The notes: generated from the letters alone by a model not told the origin. A DNA stretch of 61,981 nt from Alphaproteobacteria bacterium (GCA_021775915.1 JAJFGW010000010.1:1-61981), one strand, 5' to 3'; counted from the stretch's first letter, positions 51,295-61,057 are shown. Program-made: numbers and translations.

Positions 51295-52266
51295 TTATTT
51301 TATATGAATGACACCGCCGGGATAAAACGCCTTAAAAGCAAAGGCGAATGTGGTGTCATAGACTTCGTCCTGCAGACTGCCATTTGGCATTTGTCTTTGT
51401 ACGCTTACATATCCTATGTCCCGGCCTTCGCTGATTTGCGTGCTATCGAGAGCTGAGTTCATGCCTTCATGCCAGCGCAAGACAAGATCACCGGAACGAA
51501 TTTCACCTTTTACTCTTAATGTCTCTAATGCCCATGCCTGATCTTCAACCGCAACGACATAGGCCAGCGCCGGAACCGGGCCGTCATACTGTCCCCGGTA
51601 AATCATTGGCCATTTGCTGCTGTCATACCCCGCATAGGGATTAGAGCCGTAGCGGCGGGAGAAATTATTGTTTGGCACCAGCACAAGCGCTTCCGGGTGA
51701 TCTTTTTTGAGTTTGCTAAAGGGCATAACCCGTGAGGGAACTTTGCGTAATTTCTTGTCCGTCATTTCTCCAGCAACACCAAGTCCGAGAAATTGCTGCC
51801 ACCAGCTTTCAGTCTGGCGGTCATACATAATCATATCTGAGTGACGTAATTTACCGGATACGCCAAAGTCCAGAACTTGCCCCTCAAGGCGGCGATCAAA
51901 AACAATGCTGGCATTACAGAGAGGGCAGTAAGTCACCGTCACTGGCAGTCCGCCAACAACATCATTGGCGATTTCGTGCCACATCAAAATTTTCAGCGGA
52001 TAGGCTTTGGTTTCACCATTATAACTGACAACAATAACAGGCTCATCCGCTCCCGGATTATCAATCGCCGCCACCGCTTTGAACTGCGGATTATCAATAG
52101 CCGGAATGCCGTCTTTTGCCGGGCCGCCGGAAAGAATGTCATTGTAATCAACGCTATGTTTGGAAAAATCCGTGCGCGGCCATTCCCGTTTCCAGCGCGC
52201 AGGATCAGCCAGCGCAGATTGCGTTAGCGCGGTTAAAACAAGCAGAAATGTAAAAATAAATCTCAT
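51295..52266 (-). CDS. DUF3179 family secreted protein
   Basis: 323 aa. Signal peptide FTFLLVLTALTQSALAD. Family blocks: AYPLKILMWHEIANDVVGG, VTYCPLCNASIVFDR, and SDMIMYDRQTESWWQQFLG, all standard for DUF3179. Cysteines in YCPLC and the nearby histidines suggest metal or redox chemistry, but the family has no settled function. It faces the secreted protein gene on its right-hand 3' side. Confidence 0.88.
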   Translation of the reverse strand: MRFIFTFLLVLTALTQSALADPARWKREWPRTDFSKHSVDYNDILSGGPAKDGIPAIDNPQFKAVAAIDNPGADEPVIVVSYNGETKAYPLKILMWHEIANDVVGGLPVTVTYCPLCNASIVFDRRLEGQVLDFGVSGKLRHSDMIMYDRQTESWWQQFLGLGVAGEMTDKKLRKVPSRVMPFSKLKKDHPEALVLVPNNNFSRRYGSNPYAGYDSSKWPMIYRGQYDGPVPALAYVVAVEDQAWALETLRVKGEIRSGDLVLRWHEGMNSALDSTQISEGRDIGYVSVQRQMPNGSLQDEVYDTTFAFAFKAFYPGGVIHIK

Positions 52267-52309
52267 ACAAAGTCATTCGCTGGTGATCCAGCAAAAGTTA
52301 CCTGAAGGC

Positions 52310-52732
52310 TTAGTCTTCGTACAAAGCTTTACGTACCGCATCGGTTAGTTTAACAAAATCATCAAAATCGCCGCTAATCTCGTTGCCTGATTGACCGATT
52401 GTACGGTCCTCTGTTCTGACCTGATGAATGGAAGCGGTATAGGCCGCATTCAGGAAACCAAAACCTTCCTGAAAAATACAATCATAGTCGTAGTCCGTTT
52501 CCAGCCAGCCATCAAGCATCACGGTGTGAATAGTAACATGGCGGAAATCAGGTCCAACCGGAGAGCCGGAAAAGGTTGCGTTCTTGACCTTGTCAATGCG
52601 CTGGGTGTCGTCAAGTATCGTGTTAACCGCCGCCTCACAAGCGCGAGCCAATTTGGCATCGGCCTGCGTACGGCTGACACAGCCCGATAAAAGTAATACG
52701 CAGAAAAAACTCAAAAATAAACGCGTTTTCAT
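52310..52732 (-). CDS. Small lipoprotein, function unknown
   Basis: 140 aa. The signal peptide ends in a lipobox (LLLSGC), so the mature protein is probably lipid-anchored. Two further cysteines (ACEAAV, YDCIF) may form a disulfide. No domain was recognised. The ATG has TTAAGGAGACAT in front, a strong ribosome-binding site. It may share a transcript with the DUF3179 gene downstream. Confidence 0.7.
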   Translation of the reverse strand: MKTRLFLSFFCVLLLSGCVSRTQADAKLARACEAAVNTILDDTQRIDKVKNATFSGSPVGPDFRHVTIHTVMLDGWLETDYDYDCIFQEGFGFLNAAYTASIHQVRTEDRTIGQSGNEISGDFDDFVKLTDAVRKALYED

Positions 52733-52856
52733 TTTATGTCTCCTTAATTACTGTTTTTACGCGTGTTTCGGAGCACTGTCCAGCTTACGTTTTTTGACAG
52801 TGTATTTTCAATTATGCTAGCACTATTCATAATTAAAAAGATAACGGGAGGTTTTT

Positions 52857-53531
52857 ATGGCCGAAGAAGAGAAATTAAAAATACGAATGATTGAATGGCA
52901 GGATGGCGATAGCGCGTTTCGTGCTTATCTGGCGCTGAATAAAAAGGCGCTTTCTAATTTGGTGGCAAACCCTGCCGATAACGCTCTGCAGGGATCAGAG
53001 CTTGTTGATGTCTTGTGTGCGGCCGGTGCGATCTGTAACGGTTTAGTCCATTATAAAAATGGAAAACGCCAAGACCTGGAAAATGGTGAGGCGGCAGTGA
53101 AAGGGTTTGATAAGAGGACTGGCGAACGAACGTCCTTGGCGCATTATCAGGATGGTCAGCTTCATGATTCGGCAAGTGGCGCAGCGGCGGCGCAGCATTT
53201 TGATGCCAAGACTTGTAACCGGACTTATCTGGCGCATTATCAAAAGGGCAAGTGGCAAGACCCGGAAAATGGTGAAGCGGCTGTGCAGGGATTTGATGCC
53301 AACACCGGGAACCGGACGTCTTTAGCGCATTATCAAGCCGATCAGCTTCAGGATCCGGAAAATGGCGAGCCCGCAAAACAGGCGTTCGATCCGCAGACCG
53401 GCGCGCTTATTGGTGCCGAACGGTTTAGCGCGGGAATATCTCAAGGCCGGTTAACGCCGCAAGAGCTTCAGGCCTTAGCGCAGCAAAAAGGATTGATTGT
53501 GCCACCTCTGAAACATGCGCCGCAGCCTTAA
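52857..53531 (+). CDS. Repeat protein with four ~35-residue YQ/NGEAA units
   Basis: 224 aa. Four tandem units between residues ~60 and 185 follow the pattern (S/L)AHYQxGxxxDxxNGEAAxxxFDxxTGxRT, with clear wording such as DLENGEAAVKGFD, SASGAAAAQHFD, DPENGEAAVQGFD and DPENGEPAKQAFD. The flanks are short: an N-terminal ~55-residue part and a C-terminal LTPQELQALAQQKG. No signal peptide; cytoplasmic or secreted by another route. Family not certain (MORN-like rhythm but not MORN). The ATG is preceded by ACGGGAGG. Confidence 0.7.
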   Translation: MAEEEKLKIRMIEWQDGDSAFRAYLALNKKALSNLVANPADNALQGSELVDVLCAAGAICNGLVHYKNGKRQDLENGEAAVKGFDKRTGERTSLAHYQDGQLHDSASGAAAAQHFDAKTCNRTYLAHYQKGKWQDPENGEAAVQGFDANTGNRTSLAHYQADQLQDPENGEPAKQAFDPQTGALIGAERFSAGISQGRLTPQELQALAQQKGLIVPPLKHAPQP

Positions 53532-53533
53532 AA

Positions 53534-54403
53534 TTACATCTGGTTTCTAAACCATGTGAGCTGCCTCTTGGCGTAATTGCGGGTTTCCTGTTGGGCTTGT
53601 GCTATGGCTTCGTCAAGGGCAAGTTCGCCGCGTAAATGGGCTTGCAAGGGATGGAAGCCTAGCGCATGGGTGACGGGGGCGTCGGCGGGAACGTTGCCGG
53701 ACTGGATCAGTTCGTCTAGCGCCCGGACCTCGTCAAGAATACCGGTTTTCATCATTTTTTCAAAGCGGGTGTTGCAGCGTTCATAAAGGTCTTCCCGGTC
53801 AAGATTGACAAAATGTGTTTCAAATTTCCAGTCTTCCGGGACACCTTCTCTGGGAAGAGACTGCCAGTAAGCAAGACTTTTGCCGGTGGCTTCCAGCACC
53901 TCCCAGGCGCGGATCAGGCGCTGGCTGTCATTGGGGTTTAGCTTTTCCGCCATCACAGGGTCTTTTTCTGCTAGCTCTTCGTGGAAGGCCGGGTTGCCGA
54001 GCGCGGCTTGTCTTGCCATGGTCTGTGCCCTGATCTCATCCGGTACAGGGGGGACAGGAGACAGCCCCTTCATCAAGGTTTTAAGGTAAAGGCCGGTACC
54101 GCCAATGATAATCGGAGTTTGGCCTTGCACCAATGCTTTTTCGATTTCGATTGTTGCCAAACCACGCCAGTGCTGTGCCGAACATTTTTCCTCCGGACTC
54201 ATAGCGCCGTAAAGTTTGTGTGGGGCTTGCGCTTTTTCGTCGGCAGGGGGCTGAGCGGTTAGCGTATGAAGCGCATCATAGATCTGCATGGAATCGGCAT
54301 TGATAATCACGCCATTCTGTTCAGCGGCTTTTTCCAGCGCCAAGGCCGATTTTCCGCTGGCCGTGGGGCCGTATATGACGTGAATAATATCTTTTATTGA
54401 CAT
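53534..54403 (-). CDS. miaA: tRNA dimethylallyltransferase MiaA
   Basis: 289 aa. It adds the dimethylallyl group to A37 of tRNAs reading UNN codons. P-loop GPTASGKSALALEKA, NADSMQIYDALHTLTAQP, the family segment WRGLATIEIEKAL, IIGGTGLYLKTLMKGLSPVP, RLIRAWEVLEATGKSLAYWQ and the C-terminal QETRNYAKRQLTWFRNQ. All expected blocks are present. It lies 3 bp from the convergent repeat-protein gene and 69 bp from the divergent small membrane gene. Confidence 0.95.
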   Translation of the reverse strand: MSIKDIIHVIYGPTASGKSALALEKAAEQNGVIINADSMQIYDALHTLTAQPPADEKAQAPHKLYGAMSPEEKCSAQHWRGLATIEIEKALVQGQTPIIIGGTGLYLKTLMKGLSPVPPVPDEIRAQTMARQAALGNPAFHEELAEKDPVMAEKLNPNDSQRLIRAWEVLEATGKSLAYWQSLPREGVPEDWKFETHFVNLDREDLYERCNTRFEKMMKTGILDEVRALDELIQSGNVPADAPVTHALGFHPLQAHLRGELALDEAIAQAQQETRNYAKRQLTWFRNQM

Positions 54404-54472
54404 AACTTAATTAACTGTGTTAACACATGCAGCAGATAAGTATTATTACTCAATATTGTGAAGGAGTCGAAA

Positions 54473-54778
54473 ATGAAATTAAGTAATCTTTTTCAATGGG
54501 TTGTTGCAGGTGCAGTTGGTTATAATAATATGATAGGCACGGCAAGATCTATTGACACGTTTATGATGAACAATACAGGCATTGAATTGGGTAGTACAGG
54601 TGATCTCATGGTTACTCTTGCTTCTGTGTTTACGGGACTTGCCGTAGGGGGAGTTAGCTTAGCTATCGTTAAAGCAGGCCTTGAAAACACTATTGGCAGA
54701 CTAGGTACGCCCCTCATGGGTATGGCCATCCTTGGAGAGTCCGACCAACCCGTAACTGACTGGTTTTTAGAACCCTAA
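54473..54778 (+). CDS. Small membrane protein, function unknown
   Basis: 101 aa from ATG 54473, chosen because AAGGAG lies seven bases upstream; the frame is open from 54458. Two hydrophobic segments (LFQWVVAGAVGYNNMIG and LMVTLASVFTGLAVGGVSLAIV) suggest an inner-membrane protein. No family is recognised. It converges with degP, 16 bases away. Confidence 0.55.
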   Translation: MKLSNLFQWVVAGAVGYNNMIGTARSIDTFMMNNTGIELGSTGDLMVTLASVFTGLAVGGVSLAIVKAGLENTIGRLGTPLMGMAILGESDQPVTDWFLEP

Positions 54779-54794
54779 CCGACACTTACCTGCA

Positions 54795-56255
54795 CTACTC
54801 GCCATCCAACTTCAGCGCCACGAACCGCACGTCATTGTCGCGGTTAACGAGTAGTAGCACTGAGCTGCGCCCGGCTTTCTTCGCTTTCTTGATGATGTCG
54901 GCGGCGTTCTTGGGGCTTTCAACGTCTTGCTGATTAATCTCAACAATGACATCGCCGGTCATCAGGCCTTTTTCGGCCGCTTCGGACAGCGGTTCCAGGT
55001 CGCTGATAATAACGCCTTCGATATTATCAGCGATGCCAAATTCATCGCGGTCACTGTCAGTTATGTCGCGCAGGGTCATGCCGACGGTTTCAATCTCGAC
55101 GCCTTCGTTTTCGTCCTCGTCTTTTTCCGATTCGCGCGGACCACTGGTCACAAGGCCTTCATCCTCTGCTTTTTCCAGTTCTCCAATGGCAACATCAGCT
55201 TTGGCTTCCTTGCCATCGCGCCAGTAAGTCAGTTTAGCGGTCGTACCAATCGGCGTTTCGGCCACCATGCGCGGCAAATCGCGCATTTCTTCAACGGATT
55301 TACCGTTAAATTTAAGGATAATGTCACCGGCCTCCAGACCTGCGACTTGTGCCGGGCCGGTATCGGTGACGCTGGCGACCAGTGCGCCGCGCTCTTTTTC
55401 TAGTCCTAAAGAGTCCGCTATTTCTTCGGTAACGCTTTGAATACGTACGCCGAGCCAGCCGCGCCGCGTGTGGCCAAATTCAATAAGCTGGTCAATCACC
55501 GGTTTGGACAGGTTAGACGGTAGGGCAAAGCCAATTCCGACAGATCCGCCCGATGGTGAAAAGATAGCTGTGTTAATGCCAATAACCTCACCGCTGACAT
55601 TAAACATTGGCCCGCCGGAATTTCCCCGGTTGATCGAGGCGTCGGTTTGAATAAAATCATCATAAGGGCCGGCATTAATGTCACGCTTTTGTGCTGAAAC
55701 GATGCCTGCGGTGACAGTACCGCCGAGGCCAAAGGGGTTGCCAATCGCAACGATCCAGTCGCCAACGCGCAATTTATCGCTATTGCCGAATTCTACGGCG
55801 GTCATTTTATGGTCTGTTTTTACTTTTAGGACAGCAAGATCGACTTTTTCATCGCGGCCTATGACTTCGGCTTCAATTGTTGTGTCATCGTGAAGGGTGA
55901 CGCGCACCTCATCGGCATCTTTGACCACATGGCTATTGGTGATGATATAGCCATTTTCAGCATCAATAATAAAGCCTGATCCCAGCGAAGCCGGGGGGAT
56001 TGCAGGCATGCCATGTCCGCGCCGATCCATAAATTCTTCGAAGAAATCTTCAAAAGGGGAGCCGGGCGGAAAATGCGGCATATCCGGGAAATCTTCAATA
56101 TCGACAGGTTTTTGCGTCGAGGAAATATTAACAACCGCAGGTAACAGCTTTTCGGCCAGGTCGGCAAAGCTGGCAGGGCCGCTATTGTCGCTGGCATAAG
56201 CCGGGATAGCTATGAATATCAGAACAAAAGCAAGTGATGCTAAAACAATACGCAT
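54795..56255 (-). CDS. degP: DegP/HtrA-type periplasmic serine protease
   Basis: 486 aa. Signal peptide (VLASLAFVLIFIAIPAYASD), trypsin-like domain with the catalytic triad H109 (ITNSHVV), D139 (KVDLAVLKV) and S213 (GNSGGP), then two PDZ domains (RRGWLGVRIQSV... and the ~390-480 region with IISDLEPLSEAAEKGL). An acidic linker (SEKDEDENEGVEIE) joins them. It degrades or refolds damaged periplasmic proteins. The ATG has GAGGAAAAAACC before it. It sits downstream of hflK-hflC-DUF2065 in the same direction, a common alphaproteobacterial order. Confidence 0.94.
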   Translation of the reverse strand: MRIVLASLAFVLIFIAIPAYASDNSGPASFADLAEKLLPAVVNISSTQKPVDIEDFPDMPHFPPGSPFEDFFEEFMDRRGHGMPAIPPASLGSGFIIDAENGYIITNSHVVKDADEVRVTLHDDTTIEAEVIGRDEKVDLAVLKVKTDHKMTAVEFGNSDKLRVGDWIVAIGNPFGLGGTVTAGIVSAQKRDINAGPYDDFIQTDASINRGNSGGPMFNVSGEVIGINTAIFSPSGGSVGIGFALPSNLSKPVIDQLIEFGHTRRGWLGVRIQSVTEEIADSLGLEKERGALVASVTDTGPAQVAGLEAGDIILKFNGKSVEEMRDLPRMVAETPIGTTAKLTYWRDGKEAKADVAIGELEKAEDEGLVTSGPRESEKDEDENEGVEIETVGMTLRDITDSDRDEFGIADNIEGVIISDLEPLSEAAEKGLMTGDVIVEINQQDVESPKNAADIIKKAKKAGRSSVLLLVNRDNDVRFVALKLDGE

Positions 56256-56313
56256 GGTTTTTTCCTCGGGTTTGTAAATCGTCCTGTTAAATTAGGGTGT
56301 TATCAGGCGCGGG

Positions 56314-56523
56314 TCAACTGTTTGAAAGAGATTGTAAAATCCAGATAATTGTAAACCCTATCGCAGTCATGATGCTCCCCACCCGGCGCAGCTTTGCTTC
56401 CGGCATGGCGAGGATGGTAGAGACCGTGGCGCGGATAAAGCTAGGGAACAGAGCGTAGAGCAGTCCCTCAATAATAAAAATCAGAGCAAAGGCGGTTATT
56501 ATATAAAGCGCAAAGTCATTCAT
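56314..56523 (-). CDS. DUF2065 (YjeT-like) small membrane protein
   Basis: 69 aa with two membrane segments (YIITAFALIFIIEGLLYALF and MTAIGFTIIWILQSL) and a short loop with FPSFIRATVSTILAMPEAKLRRVG, the pattern of YjeT/DUF2065. It is 19 bases after hflC on the same strand, as in many proteobacteria. The function is unknown. Confidence 0.88.
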   Translation of the reverse strand: MNDFALYIITAFALIFIIEGLLYALFPSFIRATVSTILAMPEAKLRRVGSIMTAIGFTIIWILQSLSNS

Positions 56524-56542
56524 AGCAAATCAGTCTATGGCG

Positions 56543-57478
56543 CTATTCACCGCGAAAATGTTTAAAAAACTCACTATTTGGTGAAAGGATAAGGCGCGTA
56601 TCCGGGGTAGCCAGCGTATTGCGATAAGCTTCCATTGAACGTGTAAATTCGTAAAAATCCTTATCCTTGTTAAAGGCGGCGGCATAAGTTTTGATTGCGC
56701 CTTCATCGCCCTGACCACGCTTGATCTGAGCGTCACGACCGGCTTCGGCCAAAATAACAGTGCGCTCCTTTTCTGCAGTGGAGCGGATTTCCAGCGCACG
56801 TTCGGCACCCTTGGCGCGGGTTTCCGTGGCACGTTCTCTGAGCTCGGAAATCATCCGGCGGACGGTGGACTGGCGTAACTCGGGAGTCAAATCAGCGCGA
56901 ACGATTCTGGTGTCGACAATTTCAATGCCAAGCTGGTCTTCTTTTGTCTTCTTATTCGCACGGTCACGAATATCCATCATAATGTCTTCCCGTTCTGCGG
57001 ACAGAAGCTGGCGCAGGGTCGTGTTACCGAGAACGCCCCTGGTGACATCGTTCATGATGCTTTCGATGCGCTGGTTGGCGGCGTAAACGGTACGGAGCGT
57101 TTTCATGAACATGAGCGGGTCTGTGATACGGTAGCGGGTAAAAGTATCAACAATAATCGGTTCACCGCTAACGATTTCCTCGCGGGTGCTCGGAACAACA
57201 ACCCCATCCAGCGTTTTGGTCAGAGGGCTGTCGCTGCTGCTGGAGATCACCATTTGTTCGGGGCGCGGGTCAACGGACAGGATACGGCGGTCAAAACGGC
57301 GCACATCCTGAACAAGCGGAATTTTGAAGTGAAGACCGGGTTCGTTAATTTTCCCGACCGGTTGCCCGAGCTGCAGGACGATGGCCTGTTCGCGCTCATC
57401 AACTGTAAACAAAGATTGGCTCAAACCGATAAGGCCGACAGCCATAACAATGAGAAGTATACCGAGTTGTAGTTTCAT
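56543..57478 (-). CDS. hflC: HflC, membrane protease modulator (SPFH family)
   Basis: 311 aa. One N-terminal membrane anchor (LGILLIVMAVGLIGLSQSLF) and a prohibitin/SPFH domain: VDEREQAIVLQLGQPVG, EPGLHFKIPLVQDVRRFDRRIL, DPLMFMKTLRT, then the coiled part ETRAKGAERALEIRSTAEKE. HflC and HflK form the large complex that regulates the protease FtsH. Five bases after hflK. Confidence 0.95.
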   Translation of the reverse strand: MKLQLGILLIVMAVGLIGLSQSLFTVDEREQAIVLQLGQPVGKINEPGLHFKIPLVQDVRRFDRRILSVDPRPEQMVISSSSDSPLTKTLDGVVVPSTREEIVSGEPIIVDTFTRYRITDPLMFMKTLRTVYAANQRIESIMNDVTRGVLGNTTLRQLLSAEREDIMMDIRDRANKKTKEDQLGIEIVDTRIVRADLTPELRQSTVRRMISELRERATETRAKGAERALEIRSTAEKERTVILAEAGRDAQIKRGQGDEGAIKTYAAAFNKDKDFYEFTRSMEAYRNTLATPDTRLILSPNSEFFKHFRGE

Positions 57479-57483
57479 AATGA

Positions 57484-58668
57484 TTAGTTCCTCTGAAAGT
57501 CTTTGCTGTTTGCGTTATTAACGCTGCTGCTGTTTTGCCGGGTGTTGCCGCCGGCTGCGGGCTTCAGCTCGCTAAGCGGCAAATAGGGCACAACGCCGCC
57601 ATTACCATTTTCGTCAAGGATGATTTTCTGGGCATTGCGCAGAACATCTTCCATCGTTTCCAGATACATTCTCTTTTTGGTTACATCCTGCCCGGTTAAG
57701 TAAGCTTTATAAACCGAGTTAAAACGATCGGCATCACCCGTTGCCCGGGCGATAACGGATTGCTTGTAGGCCTGCGCCTGTTGCTGCATCTTGATGGCCT
57801 GACCACGCGCTTTGGGAATGATATCTTCGCGGTAGGCCTGCTCACGGTTCTGGACGTCGATGGCATCCTGTTTTGCTGACTGCACGTCCTGAAACGCGTC
57901 CTGCACATCCGGATGGACTTCGGCTTGTTGGATGAGGACTTGCGAGATATTTATGCCAGACTCATAATCATCAAGGTTTTTAACCATGATCGCGCGCGCA
58001 CGATTGGCCACTTCTGCTCGTTCCTGCGTGATGATAGGAAGCATCGCTGTTTGACCGACGACTTCACGGATAGCGCTTTCCGCCACTTTTTTAATTGTAT
58101 TTTCCTGATCGTGAATTTTGAAAAGATAATCCTCGGCTGACTTTATATTCCACAGCACAACCATATCTAGATCAACGATATTAGCGTCAGAGGTCAACAT
58201 CAGGCTTTCTTCGGGAATATCGCGCTTCCCCCCCGAACCACCGCGCGCCATAACTTCGGCAAAGCCGATTTCCATGCGGCGCACTTCGGAGACATTTATA
58301 CGGGCAAGCTCTTCAACCGGCCATGGCATACGGTAGCCCAGCCCTTCGTCTGTTTGTGTGCGGTCCCATGCGCCAAAGCGCTGGATAACGCCCTGCATGC
58401 CGGGCTCAATAATATAAAAGCCGCTGGATAGCCATAAGGCGATAACAGCTAGCACAGCGAGAAATATAGTTTTGCCGCCACTAAAATTACCGGGCATCAT
58501 ATGACGCATATTATCTTGCGCCTTACGGAGCATTTCATCAAGATCCGGTGGTTGTTCACCGCCACCACCGCCCCATGGCCCGCGCGGTCCGCCGCCACCA
58601 TTGTTTTTACCGCCAGCGCCCCACGGGTTTTTTTTCTTGTCATCATTGGATTGATCTTGCCAGCCCAT
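57484..58668 (-). CDS. hflK: HflK, membrane protease modulator (SPFH family)
   Basis: 394 aa. A glycine/proline-rich cytosolic N terminus (GGKNNGGGGPRGPWGGGG), a membrane anchor (TIFLAVLAVIALWLSSGFY), then the SPFH domain with EPGMQGVIQRFGAWDRT, GLGYRMPWPVEEL, LTSDANIVDLDMVVLWNI, REVVGQT and the coiled region with GDADRFNSVY. Partner of HflC; divergent from the Mrp-type gene. Confidence 0.95.
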   Translation of the reverse strand: MGWQDQSNDDKKKNPWGAGGKNNGGGGPRGPWGGGGGEQPPDLDEMLRKAQDNMRHMMPGNFSGGKTIFLAVLAVIALWLSSGFYIIEPGMQGVIQRFGAWDRTQTDEGLGYRMPWPVEELARINVSEVRRMEIGFAEVMARGGSGGKRDIPEESLMLTSDANIVDLDMVVLWNIKSAEDYLFKIHDQENTIKKVAESAIREVVGQTAMLPIITQERAEVANRARAIMVKNLDDYESGINISQVLIQQAEVHPDVQDAFQDVQSAKQDAIDVQNREQAYREDIIPKARGQAIKMQQQAQAYKQSVIARATGDADRFNSVYKAYLTGQDVTKKRMYLETMEDVLRNAQKIILDENGNGGVVPYLPLSELKPAAGGNTRQNSSSVNNANSKDFQRN

Positions 58669-58753
58669 ATTTCCAAAATCCTTGCTAAATCTGTGATAAT
58701 TAAGCTATCTAACATATAGTTTTTGCATGAGAAGGCAATAGAAAGCCGCTAAA

Positions 58754-59782
58754 TTGATAAATGAAAAACAAATTTTAAAAACGCTTCATAGCGCCGGAAT
58801 TTCCGCGTCCGTATCCGGCGTAAAAATTAACGGCGGTAAGGTGAGCTTTGTTCTGGAGGTTGACCCTGCGCGCGGGCCGGAAATTGAAGCCTTGCGCCAG
58901 AAAGCGGAAAATGCCGTAGCGGAATTTCCGGGCGTGGAGCAGGTGACGGCGATTTTAACGGCAAAGCGCAAAACAGGCGGCGGCGTTAAACATGAAAATC
59001 TGGCACCGGGAATTAAACATATTATTGCCGTGGCTTCGGGCAAGGGCGGCGTTGGAAAATCAACAATAGCGGTTAATCTGGCGGTCGCGCTAGCGCAGGC
59101 CGGATATAAAACGGGTTTGCTCGATGCTGATATTTACGGCCCCTCGGCACCGATGATGCTGGGCGTATGTAATAAGCCTGAAATGAAGGGTGACAAGCTG
59201 GAGCCGCTTGAAGCGTATGGTTTAAAAATAATGTCGATAGGGTTTCTGATCGAAGAAGACAAGCCGGTGATTTGGCGCGGGCCGATGATTCAAACAGCAC
59301 TGCGGCAGTTTTTAGGAGATGTGAATTGGGGTGATCTTGATATTCTGGTCGTGGACATGCCGCCGGGCACAGGAGATGTGGCTCTGACCATGGTACAAAA
59401 AGTGCCGCTTTCCGGTGCTGTGATTGTCTCCACGCCGCAGGATATCGCGCTGCTTGACGCGCGCAAGGGTCTGAATATGTTCCGTGAAACCGGCGTGCCT
59501 ATACTTGGTATTATTGAGAATATGAGTGTATTTTCGTGCCCGGAATGCGGTCATGAGGAACATATCTTTGGCCATGGCGGTGCGGAGGAAGAAGCAAAAA
59601 ACATGGGCTGTGATTTTTTAGGGGCGATTCCGCTGCACAGAGATATTCGCGAAACGTCTGATAAAGGGCAGCCTATTATGGTTGAACAACCGAATAGTGA
59701 TTACGCGCAGGTGTTTAAGGCGATTGCGGATAATGTTACGGCAAAGCTGTTTAAAAACGTTAAACGCGCTCAAGCGTCTTGA
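58754..59782 (+). CDS. apbC: Mrp/ApbC family Fe-S cluster carrier ATPase
   Basis: 342 aa. N-terminal MIP18-like (DUF59) domain (to ~85), then a P-loop ATPase with the deviant Walker A GKGGVGKSTIAVNLA, DADIYGPSAPMMLG, GPMIQTALRQFLGDVNWG, DMPPGTGDVALTM and the C-terminal cysteine pair in VFSCPECGH (C-x2-C) used to hold a transferable cluster. TTG at 58754 is the start that fits the frame, with a weak AGAAAG before it. Its 3' end overlaps the convergent folA by 23 bases. Confidence 0.93.
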   Translation: MINEKQILKTLHSAGISASVSGVKINGGKVSFVLEVDPARGPEIEALRQKAENAVAEFPGVEQVTAILTAKRKTGGGVKHENLAPGIKHIIAVASGKGGVGKSTIAVNLAVALAQAGYKTGLLDADIYGPSAPMMLGVCNKPEMKGDKLEPLEAYGLKIMSIGFLIEEDKPVIWRGPMIQTALRQFLGDVNWGDLDILVVDMPPGTGDVALTMVQKVPLSGAVIVSTPQDIALLDARKGLNMFRETGVPILGIIENMSVFSCPECGHEEHIFGHGGAEEEAKNMGCDFLGAIPLHRDIRETSDKGQPIMVEQPNSDYAQVFKAIADNVTAKLFKNVKRAQAS

Positions 59783-60263
59783 TAGAAAAAGGCGGATTGC
59801 CACTAAAATTTTCATTGGCAATTTCTTTCCAGTTTTTCTCTAAGTCAGGAAAAAACGTGTCACCATCTACATCTATATGGACTTTAGTTAGATAAATACG
59901 ATCAGTATAAGGCAGCGCAATCCCGTAAATCTGCGCCCCGCCGCCGATGAAAACCTCATCAAGCTCTTGATCTTCCGCCAGGTTTTTGGCTTGCGCGATA
60001 GCAGTTTCTATATCTGGGCAAACAATCGCGCCCTCGGCTTTAAAGTCACTGCGGCTAACGACTATATTGGCGCGCCCCGGCAGAGACCTCCCCAACCTCG
60101 CAACAATAGATTCAAATGTTTTGCGCCCCATAATAATGGGCTTGCCCATGGTGACGGCCTTAAAGCGTTTTAAATCCTCAGGAATATGCCACGGCAAATC
60201 GTTATTTTTGCCGATACAGTTATTTTCAGACATGGCAACGATGGCGGAAACACGTATTGCCAT
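59760..60263 (-). CDS. folA: Dihydrofolate reductase
   Basis: 167 aa, standard length. Reduces dihydrofolate with NADPH. Blocks: IVAMSENNCIGKNNDLPWHIPEDLKRFKA (split), MGKPIIMGRKTFESI, LPGRANIVVSR and the GGGAQIYG cofactor motif with the tail YLTKVHIDVDGDTFFPD. The ATG overlaps the thyA stop by one base, so the two are translated together, a natural pairing because thymidylate synthase produces the dihydrofolate. Confidence 0.95.
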   Translation of the reverse strand: MAIRVSAIVAMSENNCIGKNNDLPWHIPEDLKRFKAVTMGKPIIMGRKTFESIVARLGRSLPGRANIVVSRSDFKAEGAIVCPDIETAIAQAKNLAEDQELDEVFIGGGAQIYGIALPYTDRIYLTKVHIDVDGDTFFPDLEKNWKEIANENFSGNPPFSIKTLERV

Positions 60264-61057
60264 TAAACCGCAACCTTACCCTTAATGTGCGGGTGCGCTT
60301 CGTAACCTACAAGTTCGAAATCCTCGAATTTAAAACCGAAAATATCGGTAACATGGGGGTTCAGGTGCATTTCCGGCAAAGCTTTTGTGTCGCGGGAAAG
60401 CTGCTCCTCCGCTTGCTCGAAATGATTGCTATATATATGTGCATCGCCGAATGTATGGATGAATTCGCCGGGTTTAAGGCTGCACACTTGCGCCATCATC
60501 AGGGTCAGCAGGGCATAGGAGGCAATATTAAACGGCACACCGAGGAATATATCAGCGCTGCGCTGATAAAGTTGGCAGGAGAGCTTGCCGTCTGCGACAT
60601 AAAACTGGAACAGGCAATGACAAGGCGGCAGCGCCATTTTACCGATCTCGGCAACATTCCACGCTGAAACAATCAAGCGCCGCGAATCGGGATTTGTTTT
60701 AATCTGATGAATAAGATTTGAAATCTGGTCGATATGGTGATTATCGGGTGTTGGCCATGAACGCCATTGATGCCCATAAACCGGGCCGAGCTCGCCATTC
60801 TCGTCGGCCCATTCGTCCCAGATACGCACGCCGTTATCTTTGAGATATTTTACATTCGTGTCCCCGGCCAAAAACCAGAGCAGCTCATGGACAATGGATT
60901 TGAGGTGGCATTTCTTTGTCGTGATGAGTGGAAAGCCTTTGGACAAATCAAAACGCATCTGGTGACCAAACACGCTTTTTGTGCCTGTGCCGGTGCGGTC
61001 TTCCTTGAATGTGCCGTGTTCCATCACGTGGCTCATTAAATCCAGATATTGCTTCAT
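60263..61057 (-). CDS. thyA: Thymidylate synthase
   Basis: 264 aa, exactly the length of E. coli ThyA. Methylates dUMP to dTMP using methylenetetrahydrofolate. Blocks: [60 protein letters not shown], and the active-site Cys in [11 protein letters not shown], then [20 protein letters not shown]. The frame is open to 61318, but ATG 61057 with AAGAGGGAG before it gives the family length. Confidence 0.96.
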   Translation of the reverse strand: MKQYLDLMSHVMEHGTFKEDRTGTGTKSVFGHQMRFDLSKGFPLITTKKCHLKSIVHELLWFLAGDTNVKYLKDNGVRIWDEWADENGELGPVYGHQWRSWPTPDNHHIDQISNLIHQIKTNPDSRRLIVSAWNVAEIGKMALPPCHCLFQFYVADGKLSCQLYQRSADIFLGVPFNIASYALLTLMMAQVCSLKPGEFIHTFGDAHIYSNHFEQAEEQLSRDTKALPEMHLNPHVTDIFGFKFEDFELVGYEAHPHIKGKVAV

